Assembly (NCBI RefSeq): GCF_002878395.1 | Contig: NC_061119.1 | Location: forward strand, 19,257,889-19,321,888 | Direction: 5' to 3' | Source: Capsicum annuum | Taxonomy: Eukaryota; Streptophyta; Magnoliopsida; Solanales; Solanaceae | Length of the DNA stretch: 64,000 nt | The notes under the pieces: generated by a model | What the model saw: only the letters and a program-made list of their open reading frames with translations | Told to the model about the DNA's origin: nothing | The model's database searches: none | In this document: positions 48,651-58,667 of the stretch, piece after piece | How the letters are laid out: each line of letters starts with the position of its first letter | How positions within the stretch are numbered: the first letter of the stretch is position 1 | Translations under genes and position numbers: made by a program

Positions 48651-48889
48651 TCACTATTTTGTAGCATAACTTTTATAGGACACACAGACTCAATATTGAA
48701 TCTTTATTCAGAAGTTCAATATATGAAGCCATATGGTTGGTATCTCCTACGTAAATAATCCACTCGGGTGTATTATGTGTGATTAACAGGGCCTATAACT
48801 ACATGTTATATTTGTAAAATTAGCTGAAGGTGTTGATGTTATAGCATATTCTTAAGTCTGTAGCATTTGACAATTTGTGTATATTGCTC

Positions 48890-49584
48890 AGTTGTAAACC
48901 TTGGTGGAATAGATACCAATCCTGCACCTAGAGCATGTTAAGATAGGCGACTTGACTGTAGTCCATGTGGAGTCACAAAATTGTCCAAAAAAGCTTGAGG
49001 ACCATGTTGATGTCGCACTTGTTAAGGCTGAGACTGCCAACCTTCAATTATATCACTGTGTGTACTAGGACCTAGTCTTCTTTGCTTGGACCTATAGTCA
49101 TAATTTTGCCCATATCCCACATTATCTCTAGTATCAGCATTTCGTTTGTGATCTCCATGATTAGGATGCCCTGATAGATAGCCAACAGTTTAAAGCAATG
49201 AACTTTGTAATGCCTTTAAAATTTGCAATGATCACAGAAGGCAGTAGGACTGTAATTTTACACATAACCCATTTTTCCTTTCTAATAGCCACCTCCAGGG
49301 TAAGAGGACTTAGAATACACAGATAAAGCATCACCTATATTAGGAGCAGCATTGCGACCTAATAAAGTTATCATATATACTTTGCTCCATAAAATACACT
49401 TATCACACCCTTTCAATTGCAATAAAACAAGGGAGTTACCTGAAACATCAGTAGTTGGCAGATAAAGAGGGTGATTAATATCCAAAGCAATTGTGGATTG
49501 AAAATTGGTACCACCATTATTTTGAGGAATTGATATAGATGAATTCTCAACTCCATTTCCAGTAGAATTTACACCAGAAGCCAT
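48890..49584 (-). pseudogene. Copia-2 gag
   Basis: Starts at the ATG at 49584: 'MASGVNSTGNGVENSS', then 'DINHPLYLPTTDVSGNSLVL', the usual N-terminus of this copia gag family. The frame stops at 49282 after a deletion. Further down (49150-48890) C-terminal gag is still visible with stops: 'GHPNHGDHKRNADTRD' and 'PPRFTTEQYTQI'. Confidence 0.75.
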
Positions 49585-49675
49585 TTACAAGAATCCAAGA
49601 AATTCCTAATAAAATTTCAAACAAAACTATCAAGTTCTAGAATTCAGGAAGAGACTTAGTATAAGGATTGTGTAC

Positions 49676-50213
49676 CATGATGAATTATGAAAGATTATAC
49701 TAGGATTGAAGGGGAGCCTTGGACTAACTGGTAAAGTTTCTGCCATGTGACCAGGAGGTGATGGGTTCAAGCCTTGTAAATGTAGCAATGCAAGGTAAGG
49801 ATGCGTACGATACACCCTTGTGGTGGGGCCCTTCCTTGGACATCGCGCATAGCGATAGCTTTAGTGCACCAGACTGCCCGTTTTTTCATACTAAGATTAA
49901 GAGTTGTATAATCAGTTCATATAAAAGCAGGGGAGAGAATAAGAACAAAACAAGGGTGGAAGAACAAAGAATAGATTAAATCTCAATAGTTGAGAGAGAT
50001 TAACTTATTGTGTATTGAATTCCTTAAGTTGTGTATTATAAATGATTGAGTATATATTTATATATATATATACACTGCAGAGACTAACTACTTTTCTAAC
50101 TGTCAAATAGTAACTTGTAACTAACTAATTACTGTGCTTAACTAACTTTTGGATAGCTGTATTTTCTGCACAATTGGCTTGATTGCTTTGGTTTCCATTT
50201 TTACTCCCCAACA
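49676..50213 (-). repeat. Copia-2 5' LTR, with SINE inside
   Basis: The outer end is CCCCAACA at 50213 (minus strand TGTTGGGG), with 'gcttgattgctttggtttcc' matching 44235-44280. A TATA-rich stretch at 50055-50080 is a probable core promoter on the minus strand. The inner end is approximate; 'catggtacacaatcc' near 49675 may be a decayed primer-binding site. Confidence 0.65.
49708..49887 (+). mobile_element. tRNA-derived SINE (Au-like)
   Basis: About 180 bp with RNA polymerase III box A (GGACTAACTGGTAAAG) and box B (GGGTTCAAGCC). The body follows as 'tgtgaccaggaggtgatgg', 'cccttgtggtggggccc', 'gcgcatagcgatagcttta' and 'gtgcaccagactgcccg', then a T run, as in the Au SINE family known from Solanaceae and grasses. 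It is flanked by an imperfect 11-bp duplication, ATACTAGGATT (49697-49707) and ATACTAAGATT (49888-49898). It lies in the 5' LTR of copia-2. Confidence 0.9.
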
Positions 50214-51008
50214 GAAATGCTTAGAAACTTTCCTGAGGATGCAATAGATGATATTCTTATGTGTTTGCCTTTTCAAAATGTTGTGAGGACAAATATCTTA
50301 TCAAAAAAATATAGATATGTATGGCATAGACTTCTAGAGTTGATGCTTTCTCACACATGTTGGAAATCCAAAGAGGATTTAACTGACCTTACAAGTAATT
50401 TAGGAAAGTTCGTAGATCACATTTTTGTCTTTTATTTTGGACCAGTTACAAAGTTTACCCTAGCGTTCGATATTTTGATATATGTCCTAGTATTGATTAT
50501 TTGGTTCATTTCCTCTCTAGCAATGGCATTAAATATCTTTTTCTTAGACTTCCAATCAAGGGCACACCATATAAATTGCCTTTTTCATTACTCAAATGTT
50601 TCCCAATTAAGGCATATGACTCTCTAGAATTGTTTAATAGCTCATTAACCAGCCTTTAAGGGGTTTGATAGGTTAATTATCCTAGAACTATGTGATGCTA
50701 TAGTCTCATCCAACTATCTTTAACGTTTCATCTCTCATTTCTTGTTTCTCGAGCAGTTGGTGTTGTAGATCTCAGGTGCTTCAAGCAAGATCATTGAAAT
50801 AAGTGCTCCCCTGTTGAGATCCGTTGACTACATAGGCAATGTAAGATTTGTTTGTTAAGAAAATATCCCTCTTCTTGCAAAGCTTTCACTTTCGCATAGG
50901 GAATATTGCTTGGGAGCTAGAAAATATAATATTACCAAGTTTTCTGAGTCTTTCTTTACACTCGATCACCTCCACTTTAATGACATGGTAAGTACTGCTT
51001 CATGCACT

Positions 51009-51395
51009 TGTTATTTATTATGTATTCGGGTACAAGAATCTGTATATAAGAATTATGATCTTCAACACTAGTTCAAGTCCAAGATAAGAACACTTATGAA
51101 GTTCCTTAACACCTTAAACACTATATTATTAATAATATATCTAAGAAGTGTGTTAATTTTCAGAAAAGAGATGAAATAGAATTTTAAGGCTAAGTCCACT
51201 GACTTCACGGAGTTTCCTTAAGGAATAATTCCCCTTACTATACCCGAGGTTATGGAATCTTCCTACCTGGATAAAATGGTCTTCAATCCGAACAATAGTG
51301 GTACCTCAAATTGTTGGATTCAATGGACTCACTCAACGATTTGATTGATCACACAGAATGTTTTTGAGGACAAGAATGTTTTTTATTTCAGATGA
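51009..51395 (-). repeat. Copia-1 3' LTR, truncated
   Basis: Matches 54581-54940. Homology stops at 'tttatttcaga', where pol sequence begins. The missing part is what would be the first ~300 bases of the LTR. Confidence 0.85.
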
Positions 51396-54330
51396 CTATT
51401 TTTTACACACCCTATTTTCTTTTCCTGGAACCATAAAACCCTCAGGTTGTTCTATGTAAATTTCTTCCTTCAATTCTCCATTTAGGAATGCAGTTTTCAT
51501 ATCCATTTGATGGATTTCAAGACCACATACTACCGCCAAGGCAATTAACATTCGAATTGATATTATCTTTTTTACCAGTGAGTATGTATCAAAGTAATCA
51601 AGGCCTTCTTTTTGTTTGAAGCCTTTTACTACAAGTCGTGCCTTGTATTTTTCAATAGTTCCATCCGCTTTCATTTTCCTACTAAAGATCCATTTAGATA
51701 CTAAAGATTCGTTTACTGGAGGAAGATCAACCAACTCCCACAAATGGTTGCTTAAGATTGAATCAATCTCACTATCGACTGTGTCTTTCCCAAAAGATGA
51801 GAGTTTTATGATGACATCGCTTCTTTAAATTTTTGAGGTTCATTTTCTAAGAGAAATGATAAAAAATCCGAACTAAATAAAGTTGACGTTCTTTGATGTA
51901 TACTACATCTTGGATTTTCTTCACTATGGACATTCTCATTTGGTTCATCTTGAGGTCGTTTAGACCCCCACTAGACTGTTCATGTGTAATTTTATACGGA
52001 TAAATATTTTCAAAAAATTCATCATTATCTGATTCAATTACCGTATTTTCATTATTGTATGAATGTTTGGATTTATTAACCAAAAACCTACATGCTTTAC
52101 TACTTTTAGCATATCCTATGAACACACAGTCCATCATCTTAGGTCCTATCTTAACCTTTTTAGGGATAGGACTTGGACCTTTGCTAGACACCCCCACACT
52201 TTGAAATATTTCAAGTTGGGTTTCCTTCCTTTCCATTTTTCATAAGGAATTGATTGTGTCTTACAATGGGGAACTCTATTGAATATATGGTTGGATGTAA
52301 GGATAGCCTCCCCCCACACATTTTGCGATAAACCTAAACTTATAAGTAACGCATTCATCATTTCCTTTAAATTTTGATTTTTCCTTTCCACAATTCCATT
52401 AGATTAAGGTTAATATGGGGTCGTATTTTGATGGACAATTCCATTCTCTACACATATTTTAGCGAAGGAAGATTCATATTCTCTGCCCCTATCACTTTTT
52501 AATATTTTTATGTTTTTCTCTAAATGATTTTCAACTTAAGTTTTTTATTGCCTAAACGCATCTATTTCTTCATACTTACTATTTAGCAAGTGGACATAAC
52601 AATATACATTGCAATCGTCAATAAAAGTTATGAAATACTTTTTCCCACCATGTGATGGTGTTGACTTCATATCACAAATGTAGTGTGTATTAAGTCTAAG
52701 AGATTTGAATTCCATTCAACAAACTTATAAGGATGCTTTTCATACTTTGATTCCACACACGTTTGATACTTTGATTTATTGCACTCAAAGGTTGGAAAAA
52801 CTTCTAAGTTAATCAGTTTTCGTAATGTTTTATAATTAGCGCATGCCACAAATCATAAGGCTCAAGCTAGTAAGAAGAAATTGAACTTTTATTGATTTCT
52901 ACGTTCATTACATGCATTTTGAATAGACCCTCAGTGAGGTAGCCTTTTCCTAAACACAGTTCTCCTTTACTAAGTACAATTTTTCCGGAAACAAAAACAT
53001 ATTAGAACTAAGTACAATTTTTCCGGAAACAAAAACATATTTGAATCTGTTCTTGTCTAGAAGTGAAATAGAAATCAAGTTCTTCCTTAAATCCAGAACA
53101 TATAAGACATTGTTAAGTGTCAACACTTTGCCGGAAGTCATCTTCAAGCACACCTTTCAAGTTCCATCTACTTTTGCAGTAGCGGAGTTAGCCATATAGA
53201 TCGTTTCTTCTACTTGAGCCGGAGCGATCATCGAAAACAACTCTTTGTTGGCACAAATATTGTGGGTGGCACCAGAATCCATCCACCATTTGTGAGGATT
53301 CCATACCAAGTAGCATTAGAAAAGCATAGCACACAAATCATCACATTATTTGTTGGACTCGGTCATATTTGCTTGGTCTTTTTTCTTGTTTTTCTTAGGT
53401 GTACGACAATCCGTGGACTTGTGGCCAATCTTGCCACAGTTGAAGCACTTTTCCTTGAATTTCTTCTGGGGTAAATTGCTTCCATGTTTAACTTTCTTTA
53501 TTTTCTTAGAATTGTTTTGGTCATCTTCTACAATATGTGCTCCATTAATTGTAGAATTCCCTATTGACCTTTTCTAGACATCCTTATTATCCTCTTCAAT
53601 ATGTAATCGGGTAATAAGATATTCGACAGTCATTTCCTTGCATTTGTGCTTTAAGTAGTTTTTGAAGTCTTTCCACATAGGGGGTAGCTTCTCAATTATT
53701 ACTGCTACTTGAAATGCATCATTCACAATCAAAACTACAAAACAGTTTATGTGAGTACTAATAACATTTTCAATTTCTTCAACAATGGTATTTTTCAAAG
53801 ATATATCTTCCCCTAGAAGATCATGGATGATTACATGTAAATCCTTCACTCTAGAGACAACTTACTTGCAATCTATCATTTTAAAGTCCAGGAACCTTGC
53901 AATGAAGAATATTTTAATTCTCGCATCCTCTATCTTGTATTTTCATTCTAGTGCCCCCAAAATTCATTTTATGTCTTAGTTCCACTGTAATATTATAGAG
54001 GTCATCTTAGAGACTACTCAAGATATAATTCCTGCAAAGGAATTCTGAGTGTTTCCAAGACTCTACTATTATGAAACGCTCTTTGTCCGAGGTTACCTCA
54101 GGCACCTTAGGAGCACCTTTACTAGTGAACCTTTGAAGACATAGAATGGTGAGATAAAAGATCATCTTTTGCTGCCATCTCTGGAAGTCAATGCCCACAA
54201 AATTTTTGGGCTTCTCTGCAGGTGCCATAGGTTGCGGAGCATTTTCTCGACTTTTCGTGAAAATGGTAGTTTCCACCATAGTCGTATCATCATGAATTTG
54301 ACTATCATTCATCATTTTTCCTGTCACCAC
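51396..54330 (-). pseudogene. Copia-1 gag-pol remnant
   Basis: Gag begins at 54330: 'FVGIDFQRWQQKMIFYL', 'APKVPEVTSDKERF', 'SWKHSEFLCRNYILSSL', then, after stops, 'AVIIEKLPPMWKDFKNYLKH' (ORF 53849-53574). A perfect zinc knuckle (CFNCGKIGHKSTDC) lies at 53447-53405. Protease reads 'WWMDSGATHNICANKELFS' at about 53290-53235, then 'VLTLNNVLYVLDLRKNL'. Integrase follows (52849-52146): 'KTLRKLINLEVFPTFECN' and 'MERKNQNLKEMMNALL', 'WGEAILTSNHIFNRVPH', and the C-terminal 'DCVFIGYAKSSKACRFLV'. Reverse transcriptase (51743-51396) has 'MWELVDLPP', 'YKARLVVKGFKQKEGLDY', 'HQMDMKTAFLNGEL' and stops at the deletion. The catalytic Tyr-Val-Asp-Asp part and RNase H are absent, so it cannot move on its own. 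Confidence 0.88.
52972..53047. repeat. 38-bp tandem duplication in copia-1
   Basis: 'aagtacaatttttccgg' occurs at 52972 and again at 53010, each followed by 'aaacaaaaacatat'. It repeats the protease-distal segment read as 'FVSGKIVLSSN' and shifts the frame. Confidence 0.9.
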
Positions 54331-54580
54331 AAGATAATAAATTTTGTATTTGCAAGATACTACTAATAAAGCTAAAGAACTTTAAACTCTTCTTCTTATT
54401 TCTAGTTTAACGATGAAGTTTTTATGACTTTCAATCGTCAACCGAATGATATTTAAATTTTGATGAAGATTTTATTTCTTCAAATCACATGTTAAGTTCA
54501 AACGGAGTAGAAAGCTAAAATCTTTAATCTCCAGAAACAAGCAATACAGATTCCTAAATAGTAAAGTTATTCCTTAAGAT

Positions 54581-55241
54581 TGTTATTTAGTATATATTCG
54601 GGTACAAGAATCTATATATAAGCAATACAAACTTCAATACAAGTTAAAGTCCAAGACAAGAACACTTATGAAGTTCCTTAACACCTTCTACACTAGATTA
54701 TGAATAATCTATCTAAGAAGTATGTTGATGTTCAAAAAAAGAGATGAAATAGAGTTTTCTTAAGGAATAATTCCCCTCACTGTACCCGAGGTTATGACAT
54801 CTTCCTCTTAGGATAAAATGGCCTTCAATCCAAACAATATCAGTACATCAAATTGTTAGATTCAATGAACTCACTCAACGATTTGATTGATCACACAAAA
54901 TATTTTTGAAGACAAGAAGAGAGTTGTTTATTTCAGAGAATTCGTGTCTAAACTTGTGGATGAAAGCAGGTTTATATAGCTTATCGAATGCATCTTCAAA
55001 AAGGTGGCAATGGTTCACTTAAAAGGTGTGACCTTTCTAGAAAATCATGTAACATTTCATGAAACAGTGTCATTTCATTGAAGGGTTGCATCCTTTCCAA
55101 AGCATCACCTCATTTCTGCATAGCCGAAGCCAAGCGAGCGATGATGATGACAGTGTGAGGCATCTGTTATTTCTTACATCACTTACCAAGTGGAATAAGT
55201 GTTTCTTAATATAAACACTTGAAAGTCATATTCTCCCATCA
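54581..55241 (-). repeat. Copia-1 5' LTR
   Basis: Starts TGTTATTTAG on the plus strand and ends near CTCCCATCA at 55241, so the minus-strand LTR begins TGATGGGAGAATATG, like tomato-type copia LTRs. The right edge is less certain than the left. Confidence 0.7.
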
Positions 55242-56297
55242 ATGTGGGAGAATTAGTAGACTTGCAATTTTAGAGTACACTTTTCATTTTAGTGTTTTTC
55301 TTCTCTATTTTTTTTCTTCCACTTGGTTCCCTCAATTTTCCATTCACACTTTTCATATACATTGAACCCAACAGCCCTCAATGTAATTAATGAATTTCAA
55401 TCGCGGAACATCTTTTGGGCTTTGAGTCATTCTGATTTTTGGTATTTTATTCCTAATCTTTTGTTGCAGGAGCAGGTGAAGTACCAAAGAGGCTTTCCTA
55501 TGATCTTTATTGTGTCAAATATCTCAGCATATCAAGTGTATATTTGTCTAACTCGGACGAGGTTTCATGTGCTCCTTGCATAATAAGAAGCTTCCCCCAA
55601 TTTATAATATATGGAAATTAAGGTTCTCTTTTCTCACTTTTTATTATGTAGTAGCTTCTTATTTTGGTGCTCCTTAAATCATCAATAAGCTCAAAAAGTG
55701 AGTTTTGGTTCATTTTTCCTTAGTTGGAGTCTGATGACAATGATATACTATCTCTAGAATCTCTTGAAGTGGAACTCTTCTCAGATGTGACATTTAATCA
55801 CCACAGGTAAGATAAGCTAATGCAAACTAATGAAACAATCCCTGAGAGATAGCTTATCAATCTTCTGTTGGCCATGTCTCCTGAACTGGTGATAATGCAA
55901 ATTGAGCCATGTCTAGTTGAAGAATCTGAAACAGCCAAAATCCTCGCTGAGCTAATAAAATTTCAGCGGGCATCACCCAATGCAGAAGTTTTATATAAGT
56001 TGGATAAGCATCCAAATCCTCATCCTGTTTGATTTTCACGTCTTTCATCCGACCATGATCCTTTTGCTCCAATGTTTTGGAATTTTATGTGAATTGACAG
56101 AACCGAATGTTGATGGAGTAGTATATCTCAGAGTTTTTTCCATCAGTTTGGGATATAAACTACTGTGGCAATTCTGTTTCTTCAACTTTGTTAATGTAGT
56201 GGTTATTGTTTTTATTTGATATGCCTGTGCTTGAAGTAAGACTTGCAGCGTGAATTGCTACTGTTTGTTTATTCATACTTCAGAGTTGTGTTGTGGT

Positions 56298-56470
56298 TGT
56301 ACTATCTTAAGTTGTCTTTCAGTGACCTATAGGCCACGGGTTCGAGTCGTGGAAGCAGCCATTAATATTTGCATTATGTTAAGCTGTCTATATCACACCC
56401 CTTAGCGTAGGTGCGACCCTTTCTCGAATCATGATAGAGCAGGATGCTTTGTGCAGTGGGCTCACTTTAT
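56298..56470 (+). mobile_element. tRNA-derived SINE (second family)
   Basis: Box B 'cacgggttcgagtcgtgg' (56334-56351) is followed by 'aagcagcc', 'ttaagctgtctatatcacac', 'cccttagcgtaggtgcgacc' and 'ggatgctttgtgcagtgggct', in the order known for a Solanaceae SINE family. The box A region is damaged, and the 3' end lacks a clear tail. No target duplication was seen. It lies about 270 bp after the F-box stop. Confidence 0.72.
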
Positions 56471-57840
56471 TCATTTGGCATGCTTAAAGCCTTTTCTCAA
56501 GAATGGACCTCAATTTTCTTAAACCTTTCAACAAACTATACTGCGAGAAAGAGTTGTTCTAGCTATAATGCTCACCTTTTATCTTATGAGAAAAGTTAGT
56601 CATTTCGATTCTTGCATAACCCTTCTTGGATCTGGATCACAATATACCGACTACTTTTGTCCTTGAAATCATTCTATTTCATATTCACCGATCCGAGGAG
56701 GAGGTCATTATGTTTAGAGAAAAACATTTGCACTCATTGTAGTGCATCTACATCTTAGGGGGCAACAAACAGTGATGCAAGTCTCCAACAAAAATATCTA
56801 AGACATTAGCGACCTAATAAAGAACACCACAATTGAAAAAGAATGGACCTTAATTATTGTAACCTTTTGACAACTTCATACTTCTGTCTCGTGAAATATT
56901 TAAATGGATCACATGACTCATGACAGCAGTTTAAGGTAAACAACTAATTACAATATTATAGCTGCCGTTTGATTATAGATTTTGATGTTGAAACTTATAA
57001 TTCGAATATTTAAATTTTTCAAGTAGTGGTTTTTGAAATTTTAAAATTGTATTTGTTCATGCATTTCACTTGAAATAGAATTGAACCTCCATTTCAAAAT
57101 ACTTGTCACAATTCCATTTTGAGAGTCAAATAATATGAACTTTGACCAATATTTAAAGATGTATCTTTTTAATAATATTTTAATATCAAAATTTAAATTT
57201 TAAAATATTGAAGCAATCTAAGTAATTTATCTTTAAAATTTATTTAAATCGACTCTCAAGATGTGAATCAAGACAACTATTTTTGAACGAATGGAGGGAA
57301 TAAGTAGAACTCTCAAAAACTCAAAAAGTGATCCATTTTTATTTTTTTTAAATTTGAAGATATTTTAAAATCAGATTTTTAGAATCTAATAAAATTTCAT
57401 GGTCAAACAAATATTCAAAAATAAATCTTCAAAATCTACTTTCAAAATCTATGTGCAAATGCCAGCTAAACAGCAAGGCCAAAGAAAAAAAGAAAAAACA
57501 CAAAAAATTCTTAAAAACAATTACTGCATGAAACAAACAAACAGCTAACTTTACATTTTCCAATGCCAATAAAACTAAAAATGCTGATTGTAGCAGTGTA
57601 GTTTTTCAGAAAATCTATGAATTACAATTCTTCGTTCTTCAATTTTACTTTGATAAATGAGTTGATTTAATGTGAAAAATCTTGAAAAAAACAAAGATGA
57701 AATTTGGAAAGAGTCATCATGATGAAGAAGAAGTCATCATGTTCTAATATAGATTCACGATGCTACACCTTCTAGTAACAGTACTAAGAGTTTGTTGAAT
57801 ATTTTTTATGTTACTATTTGTGCTGTTTTTTTTTAGTTTC
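56471..57840. other. AT-rich stretch, no gene recognised
   Basis: No coding signature on either strand. Contains short homopurine runs (57480-57530) and a small direct repeat around 'gaagaagtcatcatg' (57715-57740). Confidence 0.5.
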
Positions 57841-58435
57841 TGATAATCTAGGTGTCCGGGCTAACTTACATGCACCTCGGCTAATTTCACGGGATACCTG
57901 CTACGGCCAACAAGGAAGAATCACCTAGTGTTTATTAGTTGTGTAGCGTTTTTTTTTTTTTGAATAATCGTGGTACCCAGGTCAGCTTTCATGCACCTCG
58001 ACTAATTTCACAAATACCTTCCATGGCCACCGAGAAAGAATGACCTAATAATTATTAGTTGTGTAGTGTTTTTTTGTTTTTGATAATCTTGGTGTCCGGG
58101 CCAGTTTTCATGAACCTTGATTAAGTTCATGGGATATCTGCCATGGCCTCCAGGGAAGAATAACCTAGTGTTTATTAGTTGTGTAGTTTTTTTTTTTTTT
58201 TTGATAATCATGATATTCAGACCAGTTTTCATGTACCTCGACTAATTTCACCGGATACCAACCACAGCCACCATGGAAGAATCCACTATATTATTTATTA
58301 GTTGTGTAGTTTTTTGTTTTTTTTTTTGATATAATCCTCGTGCCCTGGCATCTTTGATGCACCTCAGCTAATTTTGTTGGATACTTGACAAGGCCGGTAG
58401 GGAAGAATCACTAAATGTTTATTAGTTGTGTAGTT
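57841..58435 (-). repeat. Tandem array of five ~120-bp SINE-derived units
   Basis: Units start at 57841, 57961, 58081, 58202 and 58327 with 'tgataat' after a T run. Each contains 'ggtgtccgggc', 'tgcacctcg', 'ctaatttcac', 'ggatacctg', 'gaagaat', 'cacctagtg' and 'tttattagttgtgtag'. Read on the minus strand, each unit is the 3' part of a common dicot SINE, ending '...ggacaccaagattatca' plus poly-A. The tRNA-like 5' part with boxes A and B is not present. Unit-to-unit divergence is substantial, so the array is not recent. Confidence 0.85.
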
Positions 58436-58620
58436 TTATCGTAGAATTTTACTGCAAGAAAGCCCATTCTTTAAGGATGATTTTGAAGTGTGAATAGAAA
58501 TTCTGAAAATTTTGATGGTAGTGTTAGTGTAGTTCTATGGTTGAATTTCTTGCAATAAAGACTTTTTTAGGAGTATCTTGAAGTGTGAATAGAAATTATG
58601 ATAGTTTTGATTTTGAAGAT
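58436..58620. repeat. Diverged tandem duplication next to the SINE array
   Basis: 'gcaagaaagcccattcttta' to 'gaagtgtgaatagaaattct' (about 58453-58505) is repeated as 'gcaataaagacttttttagg' to 'gaagtgtgaatagaaattat' (about 58552-58605). Period about 100 bp. Confidence 0.75.
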
Positions 58621-58667
58621 TAGTAGGTTGTTGAGTGCATTGCTTTCCCGGTCTCGGAGTATTAGTA

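Larger units (their letters stand above)
46876..50213 (-). mobile_element. Copia-2, heavily deleted Ty1/copia element
   Basis: On the minus strand: 5' LTR (about 49676-50213, itself containing a SINE), gag (49584-48890), GAG-pre-integrase (48467-48234), integrase (48206-47890), an insertion of about 950 bp, then the next integrase motif at 46945-46880. Reverse transcriptase and RNase H are missing; X2 follows, and a matching 3' LTR start is at 44280. The 5' LTR end at 50213 is three bases before the F-box ATG. Confidence 0.75.
51009..55241 (-). mobile_element. Copia-1, Ty1/copia element with pol-LTR deletion
   Basis: The right LTR (54581-55241) and a truncated left LTR (51009-about 51395) match each other: TGTTATTTA at the start, 'tattcgggtacaagaatct', 'gtacccgaggttatg', 'aacgatttgattgatcacac'. 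Between them, on the minus strand, are gag, protease, integrase and the first part of reverse transcriptase. The rest of RT, RNase H and the first part of the 3' LTR are deleted. The element lies wholly inside the first intron of the F-box pseudogene. No clear 5-bp duplication or primer-binding site was seen. Confidence 0.88.
50217..56032 (+). pseudogene. F-box/FBD/LRR-type gene, broken, with copia-1 in its first intron
   Basis: Exon 1 (50217-50987) opens with an F-box: 'FPEDAIDDILMCLPFQNVVR', then 'TNILSKKYRYVWHRL'. LRR-like sequence continues in a shifted frame ('SIDYLVHFLSSNGIKYLFLR', 'AFKGFDRLIILELCDA', 'EISAPLLRSVDY') and ends with 'LDHLHFNDM' at a good splice donor, ATG/GTAAGT. After copia-1, exon 2 (55470-55622) follows a TTGTTGCAG acceptor: 'GEVPKRLSYDLYCVKYLSIS', 'SCAPCIIRSFP'. 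Exon 3 (55724-56032) holds the FBD-like end: 'LESLEVELFSDVTFNHH', 'LVIMQIEPCLVEESETAKIL', 'FQRASPNAEVLYKLDKH', stop at 56032. Intact relatives recruit targets to SCF ubiquitin ligases. This one has a frameshift near residue 86, several stops (for example 50637, 55808 and 55850) and a phase clash between exons 1 and 2. The ATG is three bases from a copia LTR, so its promoter is gone. Confidence 0.88.

Noticed and set aside
50217..50627. Short intact F-box protein of 136 residues
   Set aside because: After about residue 86 the frame leaves the homologous sequence, which continues in another frame. The rest of the gene is present downstream with stops, so it is a truncated reading of a pseudogene.
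57841..58435. Tandem ORFs (for example 58008-58232, minus) as a repeat protein
   Set aside because: The repeated poly-A tract yields Lys-rich shadows. Units match a SINE 3' end and are out of frame with one another (120, 120, 121 and 125 bp).
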